This document shows positions 42,758 to 53,054 of a DNA stretch of 64,000 nucleotides, piece after piece. Within the stretch, counting starts at the first letter, position 1. Every line of letters starts with the position of its first letter. Source of the stretch: Candidatus Altimarinota bacterium (GTDB taxonomy: Bacteria > Patescibacteriota > Gracilibacteria > JAUYGZ01); contig JARGOK010000002.1 of the NCBI GenBank assembly GCA_029233985.1, positions 496,001 to 560,000 on the forward strand. Direction: 5' to 3'. The notes beneath the pieces were generated by a model, which worked only from the letters and a program-made list of their open reading frames with translations, was not told the DNA's origin and made no database searches. A program made the position numbers and the translations under genes.

Positions 42758-44836
42758 TTATTCAGCACTCCTGACTTCTACTTGAATCTCTTTACGGCTC
42801 ACCCGATTCTTGCGATCATACACTTCCAAAAGAACTTTGTACTGTCCCGGGTTTTCAAAGACTTGTTCAGGCTTTACTACTCGGCTGATCTTCCCATCAC
42901 CAAAATCCCAATAATACCGACTAATCTGGCCTTGAGACTGTGAGGCATCAAAGAAAACTTTTTTTCCAGCTTCCAATACATCAGGATTGAAAACATAATC
43001 AGCTTGAAGTTCAATTTCTCGAGCCACAATCAAGGTTTCCTGTGAAGATCTCAAATTTTTATCTGTCAATACCGTCACCTTCACGGTATATTCGCCTACT
43101 GCAGTAAAAATATGCGTCTGGCGCGCGCTCCCGATTACCTGTGGAGTATCGTCACCAAAATCCCAAGTATAAGAAATAATACGACCGTCTTGTGCACGTG
43201 AAGCAGAAGCATCAAAAGTGATTTCCAAAGGAACTGGACCAGAAAAAGTACTCACATCCAAATCAAGAGAAATATCTGGAATGGTGACCTGTACTTCGAG
43301 ATTTTCAATGACTTCTAAATCATCATCATCGACAACAGACAAACGAACCGTGTAAGTTCCTTTATCAGCAAAAGTATATTCCGCACTATCACCGAAGGCA
43401 TCATCTATACCATCTCCATCAAAATCCCATCTGTGTTCCACAATACGTCCATCAGGATCAGAAGACTGAGAAGCATCAAAAGTCAGCTCTAGTGGTGCAT
43501 CACCACGCAAGACACCTCGTTCGATCTGGTATCCTGAAACAACTATCAATGCCTGAGGGTCTCTTTTCCGCTTATCCACTTGAATCTCCTGCTCTGCAAC
43601 AAAGGTTTCACCAGACTCAGTCTTCACCTGCAGATTCACCGTATAGAGCCCTCCACTTTGAAAAATATGTTGCACTAATCGTCCTGTTCCAGATGGTGAC
43701 TGATCACCAAAATCCCACTCATAAGCCTGAATATTTTCTCCGACAGAACTTTCTGAAGCATCAAAAGTCACCTTATATGGCGCTTCACCCTTCAGACCAG
43801 GACGTACCACAATAAACGCTCGTTTTTCTTGAGCTTCGGCAAAGTTCATCACAATTTTTTCACGAGAAATCTCACCATTATTATCCGTAATAGCCACTTG
43901 GATCTCTTGATCTAAGACTTCAGTGAATAAATACCTCACTTCAGGACCTTGGGCATCAACAACATCATCACCATCAAAATCCCAATCATAAGAAATAATT
44001 TCTCCATCTGGATCAAATGACTCAGATGCATCAAAAGTCACCTCTAAAGGTACTTCTAAAACCTTTGGGCTATAATCAACAGAAATCGTTGGCCTCACGT
44101 TTGCAATCGTCACCAATTTTTCTGCCAACTCTTCTCTCCCATCTCCTAAGATAATCTTCAAAGAAACAGGGTAGGTTCCTTGATCGTTTCCTCTATCCTC
44201 ATAGGTATACTGAATATCCCTCCCGTTCCCATCATCATAAGCTCCATCTGCGTCCAAATCCCAAGCATACGAAACAATTCCTTCTCGTTGAAAAAGTACT
44301 TCCATCTCTCGGGCAGTAAAAGTAATCGACACAGGTGCCGTAAGATTTACCGTCTCAATTGGATCAGATAAAATCACTCGAGATCCTGTAGACCCAACTT
44401 CAAGTCGTGAAACATAAAAGAAAAATGCAATCCAAACGGTTACCAAAAACACAAATAATACTCCCGATACCAAAGCAAGAATCAAGGACTGCTTTTTCTT
44501 TTCGATTTCGGCAGGAGCAGAAGTAAGCCGTCGAAACAATCCCACTAAGGTCACAATAAATGAAACCAACGCCAACACTCCAAACACCAAATTGACCAAA
44601 ACAGTCAGCAACTCACGCAAATACGAAGGCTCTACTCCCAGAGCCAAAAGCAAAGGGTTTTGCCCACCATCCTGCAACAACATCACCACCAAAAAAGCTA
44701 AAAACAAAACAAAGAGAAAGACAAAGAGCCCAACAAAGGTCAATAATAAGGTCAGTTTATTCTTTTTTGGTGCTTCAGGGACAACAGGACCTCCAGGACT
44801 CTTATTTGTTGGTACTTGAGCTACATTATCGGCCAT
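42758..44836 (-). CDS. Membrane-anchored surface protein with six PKD domains
   Basis: This 692-residue protein has three hydrophobic helices in the first 150 residues (about 28-52, 70-92, 110-135). Six PKD (immunoglobulin-like) domains follow, recognised by YAWDLDADG, YDWDFDGDD, YEWDFGDQS, HRWDFDGDG, YTWDFGDDT and YYWDFGDGK. PKD domains are extracellular spacers or binders of proteins and glycans. No enzyme domain is visible. It lies 21 nt after the 2059-residue PKD gene and should be exposed outside, held by its N-terminal helices. Confidence 0.9.
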   Translation of the reverse strand: MADNVAQVPTNKSPGGPVVPEAPKKNKLTLLLTFVGLFVFLFVLFLAFLVVMLLQDGGQNPLLLALGVEPSYLRELLTVLVNLVFGVLALVSFIVTLVGLFRRLTSAPAEIEKKKQSLILALVSGVLFVFLVTVWIAFFFYVSRLEVGSTGSRVILSDPIETVNLTAPVSITFTAREMEVLFQREGIVSYAWDLDADGAYDDGNGRDIQYTYEDRGNDQGTYPVSLKIILGDGREELAEKLVTIANVRPTISVDYSPKVLEVPLEVTFDASESFDPDGEIISYDWDFDGDDVVDAQGPEVRYLFTEVLDQEIQVAITDNNGEISREKIVMNFAEAQEKRAFIVVRPGLKGEAPYKVTFDASESSVGENIQAYEWDFGDQSPSGTGRLVQHIFQSGGLYTVNLQVKTESGETFVAEQEIQVDKRKRDPQALIVVSGYQIERGVLRGDAPLELTFDASQSSDPDGRIVEHRWDFDGDGIDDAFGDSAEYTFADKGTYTVRLSVVDDDDLEVIENLEVQVTIPDISLDLDVSTFSGPVPLEITFDASASRAQDGRIISYTWDFGDDTPQVIGSARQTHIFTAVGEYTVKVTVLTDKNLRSSQETLIVAREIELQADYVFNPDVLEAGKKVFFDASQSQGQISRYYWDFGDGKISRVVKPEQVFENPGQYKVLLEVYDRKNRVSRKEIQVEVRSAE

Positions 44837-44857
44837 ATCAAATCAAAAGAAATAAAA

Positions 44858-47800
44858 CTAGTTCTTGAGCCAATCAGGAATCGGTCCCTTCGGCGGTTTT
44901 TTACCAGACTCTTTTTTCTCAACTTTTTCCATCTTCACTTTTGAATCTTGTGATGTGGGTTTGGTGCTTATCACATCATCTTTCTTTACCTGTTTTGGTG
45001 ATTCTTTTTTCGTGCTAGTCGCATCTTTCCTTTCAACAACCTCTGGAACCACCACTTCAGAGTTCACATTCTCCTTAGGCTTCGGAGGAACTCCTCCTTG
45101 ATTCTCAATCTCTTCTTGTCTCTGCTGAATCGTTCTCACTACAATAAACATCACAACCCCGACAACAAGCACAATAAACACCACCAACCCTAACCAAAAA
45201 TATGAAAAACCACTGTTGTCCACATCTACATTCAACTCAGGAACAGGCACATTTGTATCGACAGGATTCGTGACTACTTCCTCTGAAAGGTCCACTTCTT
45301 CACTTTCAACAGTATTTCCAGGTGTAGCAAGTACCAAATCTTTATCAATAGTCAGAACTTCTGATTTTGAACTTTTTTCTCCTACAGCATCTACTACCTC
45401 CAGGGTCACTTGATACGCTCCAGCTTCTGAAAAGACTTTAATAGGCTCACGAACACTAGAAACTCCCAAGACAGATCCTTCCGCAGTATCAGCCGCCTCA
45501 AGGTTTCCCGTTATCAAAAGTCGAGCAGGTAATCGAGTCAATTCAAAACGCGTCACATTGTTTTCAACAAGACCTTCTGCAAATACATCAGACACAGAAA
45601 TTTTTCCATCATCTGAAGAGAGGACTTCATACAGCTGAGCTTCATCCACCACAGCATCCAAGAGGAATTCAAAAGGTTCCGAGCTTATAATGTCAGTACT
45701 CAATCCTGTTTGTAATTCTCCAATAAGCGTCTCCCCTGTTACACTCAAAGACGAGCTTTCATTCAACAAAAGCTCCAAGGTGCCCACAAGAGATACATTC
45801 GAATCATCTAATAAAGCCATCCCTTCTCGAAGTCTCAAGAGAACCAAATCACTCCCGAGGACCAGATCAACAGGCACTACTCCCGAAGGATTGAGAGGTG
45901 ATCCAAATTCAAGAGAGTTTTGAACCCATAATGGCGCTGTTCCCAAGTCCGTATCACTCAAGGTATAGTCTTGTTGAGTAGACCACTGAGCCCAGTCTTT
46001 TGTACTCGCCAAATCAAGTCGAGAAAAGGTCCAAGTATAGTTTTTCTGATCATCGAGAACAGATGGGTCAAAAGTCGAAAGGTTCGTAAACTCAACAGCA
46101 TTGTCTACCAGTTCGTAGCTATAATCCGCTACCGGCAACTGCAATCCACCTCGAACAAAGACGGTAGTCGTATACTCTCCCTGAAGACCACCATCAGAAA
46201 CTGCTTCGAGAATCACATCATAAGCCGCTTCGGTTGTATAAGAGTGGGTAATAGTCGGCTCAAAACTAATCTCATCAACCAGTCCATCTCCATCAAAATC
46301 CCATCTATACTCTTCTACAGTTTCATCTGGGAACTTCGTACGGCTCGCATCAAAAGTCAAAATTTCGCCAATCCCAGCAAATGGTGAGCTGACATCAAAA
46401 GTCACTTGTGCCGTATTATTTAAAAACGCCAAAATATCATCAGGGTTTTCAAGACTCTCAAGGTCTGTCCCCACAACCGGATCATTTTCACTAAACACAA
46501 TATCCACTACTTCAGACTTCAGTTGCCCATCGATTGAAACAACCGTCAGTTTGGCTCTGATACGTCCTTGCTCAACTACATATTTCGCTCGATAAGACGA
46601 TCCACTCTTCCACGACGGATGTGTCTTATTATCAATATCATTATCTGGAATCCCATCACCATCTCCATCAATATTAATATTCGTATCAATACGATACTCT
46701 TGAATCTTTCCCGTCGATTCCTGAGCATTAAAAATCACATCAGAAGATGGAGGAGTCAAATAAAGCCTTCCATCCAAAGTATTTCGTGGAGGGTTTGTTT
46801 TTAGAATTGGCTTGAGTCGAACTTGTTTTGTGGCTCCCAAAGGACCTCTTACATCCTGCTTCAAAAAGAAAATTTTTCGAGTTATCGAGTCCTTATTCCC
46901 TACAGCATCGGTAATGGTCAATCCCACGAGATAATCCTTTGACCCATCGAATTCAAAGACGGGGTTTGGCAAAGCACTATCTGCATCATCTTGAGGTTTT
47001 CCATTCCCATCACTATCGATTTGCGTATCAAAATCCCACGCATATTTCAGACTCTTGTCATCCAATGCATCATCTACAGTTGAATTATTAATGAATTTCA
47101 CTCGGACCCCAGATTGTACAAAGATAAAGGCTGCTTCGGGATCTTTGGTATCAGGAATAACTCGAATCTTCATCTCATAATCGGAACTCAATCCATTTTT
47201 GGTGACTCTCAGCTTTGATACATAATTCCCAGGCTGAGCAAAACTATGTGTCACTCGAGACCCAATAGCATCTCGTTCAAAATCACCATCTCCATCAAAA
47301 TCCCACTGATACCCAGCCGATGGAATAAACTCTCCCAGAGGATCCTTAGTAGTAGAAGTAAAGGTAATCATCTCATCGATTCGTACCGTACTTCGATTTG
47401 TAACAAACTCAGCGATAGGTGCAACATTCGGTCCATTGGTCACGATTAGAGGAGTACTTTCTCCCAAGAGCTTCTGACTATTGACAGTTCCACCATCGTT
47501 ATCTTCAGCTTCCACAACAAAGAAATACGTTGATTCTGTTCCTTCCACATCATTCGGCCCTATCACAAAAGTCGTTCGAGGATTGTCTGTGATCCGCAGA
47601 TCAATTTCTTTTTGAGGGTTTCCTTCTTCATAATACCACCATCGATACCTCACGATCCGCCCATCAATATCTCGAGCACCAGCAGCCGTCACAGTGACGT
47701 TGAGTGGCGTAACTCGCTCTTGTCCAATAGGGCTCACATTGAGAGCAGACATGGTAGGTTTTGAATTCACCACCTCAATACTAATAGTGTCTGCATCATC

Positions 47801-50800
47801 TGTAGTGTTATTCGAGAGGTCTGTCACCTGCAGATCAACATCTATACATGTACCTTGGTCTAAATCCTTAAAGATACGACTAAAAGTACGAGATCGTTCA
47901 ATTTCATCAAACTCTTCGATCTTCCACAAGAAATCTATTCCCAAACGCTCACCTTGCACACTGATCGAATCACTCGCATCAAAAACCACGCTATCACGTC
48001 GAGACACTTCGATACATCCAGAAGCATTTTGATCCTGCTCGATACTATTCACAAAAACCTTCGTCAGCGCCACCGGCTTGTTTGCCAAACCAACTCGAAC
48101 CTTCTTCACCACTTTATTCTCATTTCCAGCCGCATCCTGTACTTGTAGTGTTACATCATAGACTCCTTGCTTGGTGAATTTATGCACAACTGGTTCATTT
48201 TTAGCAACCAAGGTAAACCCATCCTTAAAATCCCAAAAGAAACCGAGTGCTTTTTCACTATTCGGTGTAAAACTGATGATTTCTCCAATATGAGCCGCTG
48301 GCTTATCAATAATAAAATCAGCTCCAAGCAAAGAGGTGATTTGCACTTGATCTGAAACCTGATCTGTTTCTGAGCCTCGCGAAACCGTCAAGACAACTAG
48401 ATGATCACCAATACTCTGAAATGAATAAAAAATCCGCGCATCACTGCCTTCCACTTCTCTATCATATGTATACACTCCTGTGTTTCCAGGACTGCGTTGC
48501 TTGAGAGTGACACCATCCACTTCCCACTGATACTTCAAAGATGAAGATGTTTGAAAATCAGGATGAAAGCTCAAAGACGCATCCAGTAAGGCACGATTTG
48601 GTCGAACTTTCTCAGGGAAAGACACTTGGAATGCTGCAACTGGTGTTCTTTCATCAATAAAGATACGAATAGAGTCACGAGCTGGTTGAAGACCACCAGT
48701 AGAAATCTCCAAAGTTACTACATATTCACCTGGCCCAGGGAAAGTATAGCTAAACTGTTGCTGTTGCTGTCGTGCTACCTCTTCTGTACCTGTCCCCTTC
48801 ACACGGCTCACGATATATGTGTAATTAGTAGCAGGAGAATTCGAAGCAGATCGACTACTATCAAATCGGAATACTGTCGAACCATTTCCTCGAGTACCAG
48901 GAGATACATCTATCGCAGCAATCACATCACTAAACTGAATAGTAATTGGGCGCTTTACATCGCCATCACCATCACGGGCGGTCACCGAAACCGTTTCCGC
49001 AGCATTTGGATTCACAAAAGTACAATTAAACTGCCAGTTTGCAGGCGTCCCTTCTATACGTGCAGAGCTTCCATTTCCACAATCATAGTCCAAATATTGG
49101 AAGGGTCCTTTATTTGTCACAGACTTGCTCAAATCAAAACTCAATGGGGTATTTGTACCAGTCAAAATCCGCACAGGTTTCGATCCCGGATCAGGCATAC
49201 CATCCACCTCAACCACCAATTGTGCCCGTGGCGGAAAAATACGAATACGAGCAGATGAAAGTCCAGAAATTGCCGCATCCACATCATCTGTTTCGCCTGC
49301 ACCAGGAGACACCGTATTCAGCTTACAAGCACTTCGCACCAAAAGCTGAACATTAAAAATACCAGCATTTTCAAAGGTTGTTTGGAAGAATACACCAGTC
49401 CCATCAGGAGCATTTGTTGCAGAGTTTATGATTCCATTGATCCCCTGGCTAAAATCAAGAGTCTTGTTCACAAACCAGTAATAATTTGTATCAGACACTG
49501 GGCAAAATTTCTCAAAAGGATCCACTGAATCCGTTGCATCAAAATTCACCTGAAAACCAGACCCATCTGCTGGGAGTGGCCCTTCAAATCGATCAGCCTT
49601 CACAAGAGCATTCACCTGAGGAAAAGCACCAGCAATACCCAAAAACTGTTGGTAAAGACGATTGAAGGTTTCAAAATCAACAAAATTGAGATCTGATCCG
49701 AGTTCATCGAGAATCCGAACCAATTTTCCAAAAGGTCGACCATCAGCATTAAATCCACAGTATTCCACGACTTGCTTGGACTGCGGAAGAGTCGCACAAG
49801 TACTGCGAATAAACCGTTCCAAAGCATTAAAGTTATTCGAAACTGTTCTAAGCAACAATTCCTCACCACCTAAATCTCTTCGAGAACCAAAATCAATCAC
49901 TCCATCATTATCATCATCTTGATCGACGTCTTCTCGAATAACATCCAAAATAACCACGCCATCATCTGTTCGGTCTTGTGGAGTCAGATCAGCAGAACGA
50001 GTATTTCCCGGAGGAAAAGCAGCAAAGTAAGAACGCACACATTCTTCTGTATCCAGTATCCCGTCACCATCCTGGTCGCAGTCTTCGCTATCGATCACTC
50101 CATCTCCATCAATATCAGATCTCTTTTGGTACTCAGCACATCCCAGATTCTCTCGTATAAAGGTATCGTATTCATCTTCAGAAGCCCGATCAACTTGAAT
50201 CTTAAACCGCTCAATATCAATGGTCTTAAAGGTTATAAAGCTCAGTGTATTCGGACACTGATCTGGCCCAGATTGACAAGGTGCTTGTCCGGTAGTGGTC
50301 GCCGCCTGCGAAGACCCATCATCACAAATACCATCGCCATCATCATCATTATCTTCTTCATCCACCACTCCATCATCATCATCATCAGTGTCCAAAAGAT
50401 TAGAAATCCCATCAAAATCCGTATCTGGCACCAACTCATTCGAAGAGCACCCAAAATTATTCACCAAAAGCCCTACAGGAGTCGTATCGCAGATATCCCC
50501 TAAATTATTCAAACTCGAAGCTAATGGGAACACATAATCCTTTCCTTCAACATCAAAAAGTGAGGAAACTTCTTCCACTGGTCGATCACCTACTCCAATC
50601 CTTCCAGTCCCAACTCCTCCAGCAGTCCCACCACTTCCTCCTCCAACAACAGCCACCAAAACATTAACAATCGCATAAGACAAAATGATCACCATCACCC
50701 CTACTGCCACATAGGTGATAATACTCTTTGCTTTACCCGTTTGGTCATCATTTCCAAAGTTCACCACATACAAAATCCCCGCATAAATGATTGCAGTAAT

Positions 50801-51037
50801 TGCAGCCAAACCAAGAAACCCTAAGACGTAATTCGTGATCTGAACCACTAAGGTCGTCAGATCACCTCCTCCTCCTTGAAGTCCTTCCGCATACCCAGCT
50901 ATCTCAGTAGGAGCAGTCAAATCATATTGAGGCAGAGTACTTTGTGCAAAGGCTTCGAGAATAATCTCGACAAACCCCGACCCAACGACCAAGCCCATCA
51001 CTCCCAGAACCAACATGTACTTCAGAATCCGATTCAC
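44858..51037 (-). CDS. Giant pilin-module/PKD/thrombospondin-3 surface protein
   Basis: The 2059-residue product starts at GTG with a signal-like helix. A VirB2/TrbC-like pilin module follows (about 55-130: two helices around AAITAIIYAGILYVVNFGND and KSIITYVAVGVMVIILSYAI). Aspartate-rich thrombospondin-3-like calcium repeats (DTDFDGISNLLDTDDDDDG near 205, DGDGVIDSEDCDQDGDG near 315) come next. Then come eight or more PKD-like units (YQWDFDGDG, YAWDFDTQI, YRWDFDGDG, FFWDFKDGF). A C-terminal helix (YFWLGLVVFIVLVVGVVMFIVV) and a charged tail ending GPIPDWLKN close it. It would span the envelope at both ends with a loop or stalk of about 1800 residues outside. Adhesion to a host cell is a reasonable inference. 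Confidence 0.88.
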   Translation of the reverse strand: MNRILKYMLVLGVMGLVVGSGFVEIILEAFAQSTLPQYDLTAPTEIAGYAEGLQGGGGDLTTLVVQITNYVLGFLGLAAITAIIYAGILYVVNFGNDDQTGKAKSIITYVAVGVMVIILSYAIVNVLVAVVGGGSGGTAGGVGTGRIGVGDRPVEEVSSLFDVEGKDYVFPLASSLNNLGDICDTTPVGLLVNNFGCSSNELVPDTDFDGISNLLDTDDDDDGVVDEEDNDDDGDGICDDGSSQAATTTGQAPCQSGPDQCPNTLSFITFKTIDIERFKIQVDRASEDEYDTFIRENLGCAEYQKRSDIDGDGVIDSEDCDQDGDGILDTEECVRSYFAAFPPGNTRSADLTPQDRTDDGVVILDVIREDVDQDDDNDGVIDFGSRRDLGGEELLLRTVSNNFNALERFIRSTCATLPQSKQVVEYCGFNADGRPFGKLVRILDELGSDLNFVDFETFNRLYQQFLGIAGAFPQVNALVKADRFEGPLPADGSGFQVNFDATDSVDPFEKFCPVSDTNYYWFVNKTLDFSQGINGIINSATNAPDGTGVFFQTTFENAGIFNVQLLVRSACKLNTVSPGAGETDDVDAAISGLSSARIRIFPPRAQLVVEVDGMPDPGSKPVRILTGTNTPLSFDLSKSVTNKGPFQYLDYDCGNGSSARIEGTPANWQFNCTFVNPNAAETVSVTARDGDGDVKRPITIQFSDVIAAIDVSPGTRGNGSTVFRFDSSRSASNSPATNYTYIVSRVKGTGTEEVARQQQQQFSYTFPGPGEYVVTLEISTGGLQPARDSIRIFIDERTPVAAFQVSFPEKVRPNRALLDASLSFHPDFQTSSSLKYQWEVDGVTLKQRSPGNTGVYTYDREVEGSDARIFYSFQSIGDHLVVLTVSRGSETDQVSDQVQITSLLGADFIIDKPAAHIGEIISFTPNSEKALGFFWDFKDGFTLVAKNEPVVHKFTKQGVYDVTLQVQDAAGNENKVVKKVRVGLANKPVALTKVFVNSIEQDQNASGCIEVSRRDSVVFDASDSISVQGERLGIDFLWKIEEFDEIERSRTFSRIFKDLDQGTCIDVDLQVTDLSNNTTDDADTISIEVVNSKPTMSALNVSPIGQERVTPLNVTVTAAGARDIDGRIVRYRWWYYEEGNPQKEIDLRITDNPRTTFVIGPNDVEGTESTYFFVVEAEDNDGGTVNSQKLLGESTPLIVTNGPNVAPIAEFVTNRSTVRIDEMITFTSTTKDPLGEFIPSAGYQWDFDGDGDFERDAIGSRVTHSFAQPGNYVSKLRVTKNGLSSDYEMKIRVIPDTKDPEAAFIFVQSGVRVKFINNSTVDDALDDKSLKYAWDFDTQIDSDGNGKPQDDADSALPNPVFEFDGSKDYLVGLTITDAVGNKDSITRKIFFLKQDVRGPLGATKQVRLKPILKTNPPRNTLDGRLYLTPPSSDVIFNAQESTGKIQEYRIDTNINIDGDGDGIPDNDIDNKTHPSWKSGSSYRAKYVVEQGRIRAKLTVVSIDGQLKSEVVDIVFSENDPVVGTDLESLENPDDILAFLNNTAQVTFDVSSPFAGIGEILTFDASRTKFPDETVEEYRWDFDGDGLVDEISFEPTITHSYTTEAAYDVILEAVSDGGLQGEYTTTVFVRGGLQLPVADYSYELVDNAVEFTNLSTFDPSVLDDQKNYTWTFSRLDLASTKDWAQWSTQQDYTLSDTDLGTAPLWVQNSLEFGSPLNPSGVVPVDLVLGSDLVLLRLREGMALLDDSNVSLVGTLELLLNESSSLSVTGETLIGELQTGLSTDIISSEPFEFLLDAVVDEAQLYEVLSSDDGKISVSDVFAEGLVENNVTRFELTRLPARLLITGNLEAADTAEGSVLGVSSVREPIKVFSEAGAYQVTLEVVDAVGEKSSKSEVLTIDKDLVLATPGNTVESEEVDLSEEVVTNPVDTNVPVPELNVDVDNSGFSYFWLGLVVFIVLVVGVVMFIVVRTIQQRQEEIENQGGVPPKPKENVNSEVVVPEVVERKDATSTKKESPKQVKKDDVISTKPTSQDSKVKMEKVEKKESGKKPPKGPIPDWLKN

Positions 51038-51064
51038 AAAAAAAGAAAAGAAAAATAAATAGCG

Positions 51065-52087
51065 CTACACCGTACCGGCAAAACGCAATAAGGTATTTAC
51101 AATAGTATATGAAGAAATAATGATAATAATTCCAATCGCCACATACATAATCATATTCTTCGCCTGGCCATTGAGGTCTTCATTCGTAAAGGACAGCACA
51201 TAAAACATTCCCGCCGCAACAATAGCCAAAACAGAAAGCACACTCACATACGGCAAGGTCGCATTGGTATAAAACACGATCAAATTGATCAAACTCGTTT
51301 CCTTTATAATCCCTTTTGCCGCCAAATCAGCCGACGGCACCTGTACACCAGGACCATCATAGATCGGATTAAAACCGCTAGAAGAAGCAGGACTCACTCC
51401 AAATTGATTTGCCAAAGATGATTCCTGATCACCAAACAATCGAGACCGATCACTATTCAAAAAAGCATTTTTTCGGTCTTCTACATTATTACTCGTATCA
51501 AGAACAAAAGCTCTGGTGTTTTGTTCAGAAGTAGTCAGAGGCTGGGTATTAGCTCCACCAGTAACTCCTCCACCCGTCGTTCCATTCGACCCTGTCCCAA
51601 AAAACTGATTGAAAGCAGATGAGGTGTTTGAGGTACTCGAAGGCAAACCAGCTCCGCCTAGTGCTCCTAGGTAAGAACACCGCTCAGTCCATCTCCTCGC
51701 ATCATCTCCAGAAGGCACTCCTTGATCAATGATCTGCCCTTCTTTTTTTTGCACACATCGTTGCACATCATTCGGATCAGTAGAGATCCCATTCACATTT
51801 GCAATACTCAAAACACCTTCTGCATTGATCTTGCATCTCGTCAGTCCACTCACCCAAATACCATATAATTCATTATAATTCCATTCTTTACGAAGCAAAC
51901 AAGCATCAATAGAATCAGCACTATGCGTCGGCCTTCCTATATTTGTTGGATTCGAATAACTAAAGTTTGGAGATCCAACTGGAGCCAAATTGTTCGGTGA
52001 AAACAAGGTTTGAGCTGATACCCCTTGGATGGCAACCAAGCTGGAAAACAAAACGCCGATGATACTCAGAAAGAAAAATTTCTTCAT
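51065..52087 (-). CDS. Secreted protein with C-terminal VirB2-like pilin module
   Basis: The 340-residue protein has a signal peptide (about 1-26, ending VSAQT), a middle of about 220 residues rich in Ser, Asn and Gly with several cysteines (LLRKEWNYNELYGIWVSGLT), and a C-terminal pair of helices. VSVLSVLAIVAAGMFYVL, then NEDLNGQAKNMIMYVAIGII, match the pilin module found in the neighbouring proteins. It lies 27 nt before the giant PKD gene in the operon. It may be a large pilin or a membrane-tethered accessory. An in-frame TTG one codon upstream is less likely. Confidence 0.72.
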   Translation of the reverse strand: MKKFFFLSIIGVLFSSLVAIQGVSAQTLFSPNNLAPVGSPNFSYSNPTNIGRPTHSADSIDACLLRKEWNYNELYGIWVSGLTRCKINAEGVLSIANVNGISTDPNDVQRCVQKKEGQIIDQGVPSGDDARRWTERCSYLGALGGAGLPSSTSNTSSAFNQFFGTGSNGTTGGGVTGGANTQPLTTSEQNTRAFVLDTSNNVEDRKNAFLNSDRSRLFGDQESSLANQFGVSPASSSGFNPIYDGPGVQVPSADLAAKGIIKETSLINLIVFYTNATLPYVSVLSVLAIVAAGMFYVLSFTNEDLNGQAKNMIMYVAIGIIIIISSYTIVNTLLRFAGTV

Positions 52088-52283
52088 CAAGTGATGAGCA
52101 AAAAAGCACAGATAGCTCCCTCTACACTATCAAATCACCAAAAAATCCCATACCACGATTCTTTATGCACACGACATTGAAGGTATATCGTCTTCAGAGA
52201 TTTTCAACAAAGAAACCAACACCAAGTATGACAAACTAAAAACACACGAAATACAGTACAGACTAAAGACAAAAACGAAGAAT

Positions 52284-53048
52284 CTACCCACCCAAAAGGA
52301 TCTTCCCTCCGATCAACATCATCAAAACAATTGCCCCCCTCTTCACCCACACATCCCCTTTCAAATACTGTAAATGGGTTCCTATCCATGCCCCACAAGC
52401 AGATCCCAACACAAACGAACCAGTCAACCAATAATCAAGCTCCACCAAAGAAAGCAAGTATCCCGTTTGTACGGTATTTACAAAAAGATAGGTGAACATC
52501 GCATATGCAATCGCCTGAGTAAAAGAAAACCTTAAGAAAGCCACCAAGAAAATGGTCATCAAAACACCTGTTCCACCGAAGATTCCATTCAGAATATTGA
52601 TCCCCAAGCAGTAGAAAAACACCGCCAACAAGACCCCATTCGAAATATTTCGATGTTCTGCCTTGTGCAACCCCAATCGAGGAGACACCAATAAATACAC
52701 CGAAACAGCAACCAGAGTCACCGCCAACACATGCTGAAAGAGATACTCATCGAATTGATACTGCAACAAATAGGTCCCAATTGCTGTCCCCAACACACTC
52801 GAAGCAACTAACACTGCCATCAAGGGTAAAAAAAATGCCTGGCGCACACGGTGAATCATCATTGAGACATAAATCATCACAGTGGCACTCACTTTTACCG
52901 AAGCAAAGAGAGATAAATAAGACCCAGGACTCAACAAAAGGAGAAGTGGAAACAGCACTAATGAATTCCCTCCGCCAGCAAACGAAGCCGCTAGTGAAGA
53001 AACCAAAGCAGCAGCAAATCCAAATAAAAGTGTGATCAGGTCAGGCAT
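52284..53048 (-). CDS. TauE/SafE-type sulfite/anion exporter family protein (TSUP)
   Basis: The 254-residue membrane protein has about seven or eight helices. The family signatures are FAGGGNSLVLFPLLLLL near residue 24 and GIFGGTGVLMTIFLVAF near 155; the two related halves are typical of TSUP proteins. These carry sulfite, sulfonates, sulfoacetate or other organic anions. The gene is placed inside the pilin-module operon, 6 nt after the DUF4331 gene and 193 nt before the next pilin gene, an unexpected setting that may mean co-transport or simple hitch-hiking. Confidence 0.85.
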   Translation of the reverse strand: MPDLITLLFGFAAALVSSLAASFAGGGNSLVLFPLLLLLSPGSYLSLFASVKVSATVMIYVSMMIHRVRQAFFLPLMAVLVASSVLGTAIGTYLLQYQFDEYLFQHVLAVTLVAVSVYLLVSPRLGLHKAEHRNISNGVLLAVFFYCLGINILNGIFGGTGVLMTIFLVAFLRFSFTQAIAYAMFTYLFVNTVQTGYLLSLVELDYWLTGSFVLGSACGAWIGTHLQYLKGDVWVKRGAIVLMMLIGGKILLGG

Positions 53049-53054
53049 AGTGTA

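Noticed and set aside
49180-49200. tRNA-like T-arm string (ggtttcgatcccgg)
   Set aside because: It lies inside the 2059-residue coding frame and has no surrounding cloverleaf.
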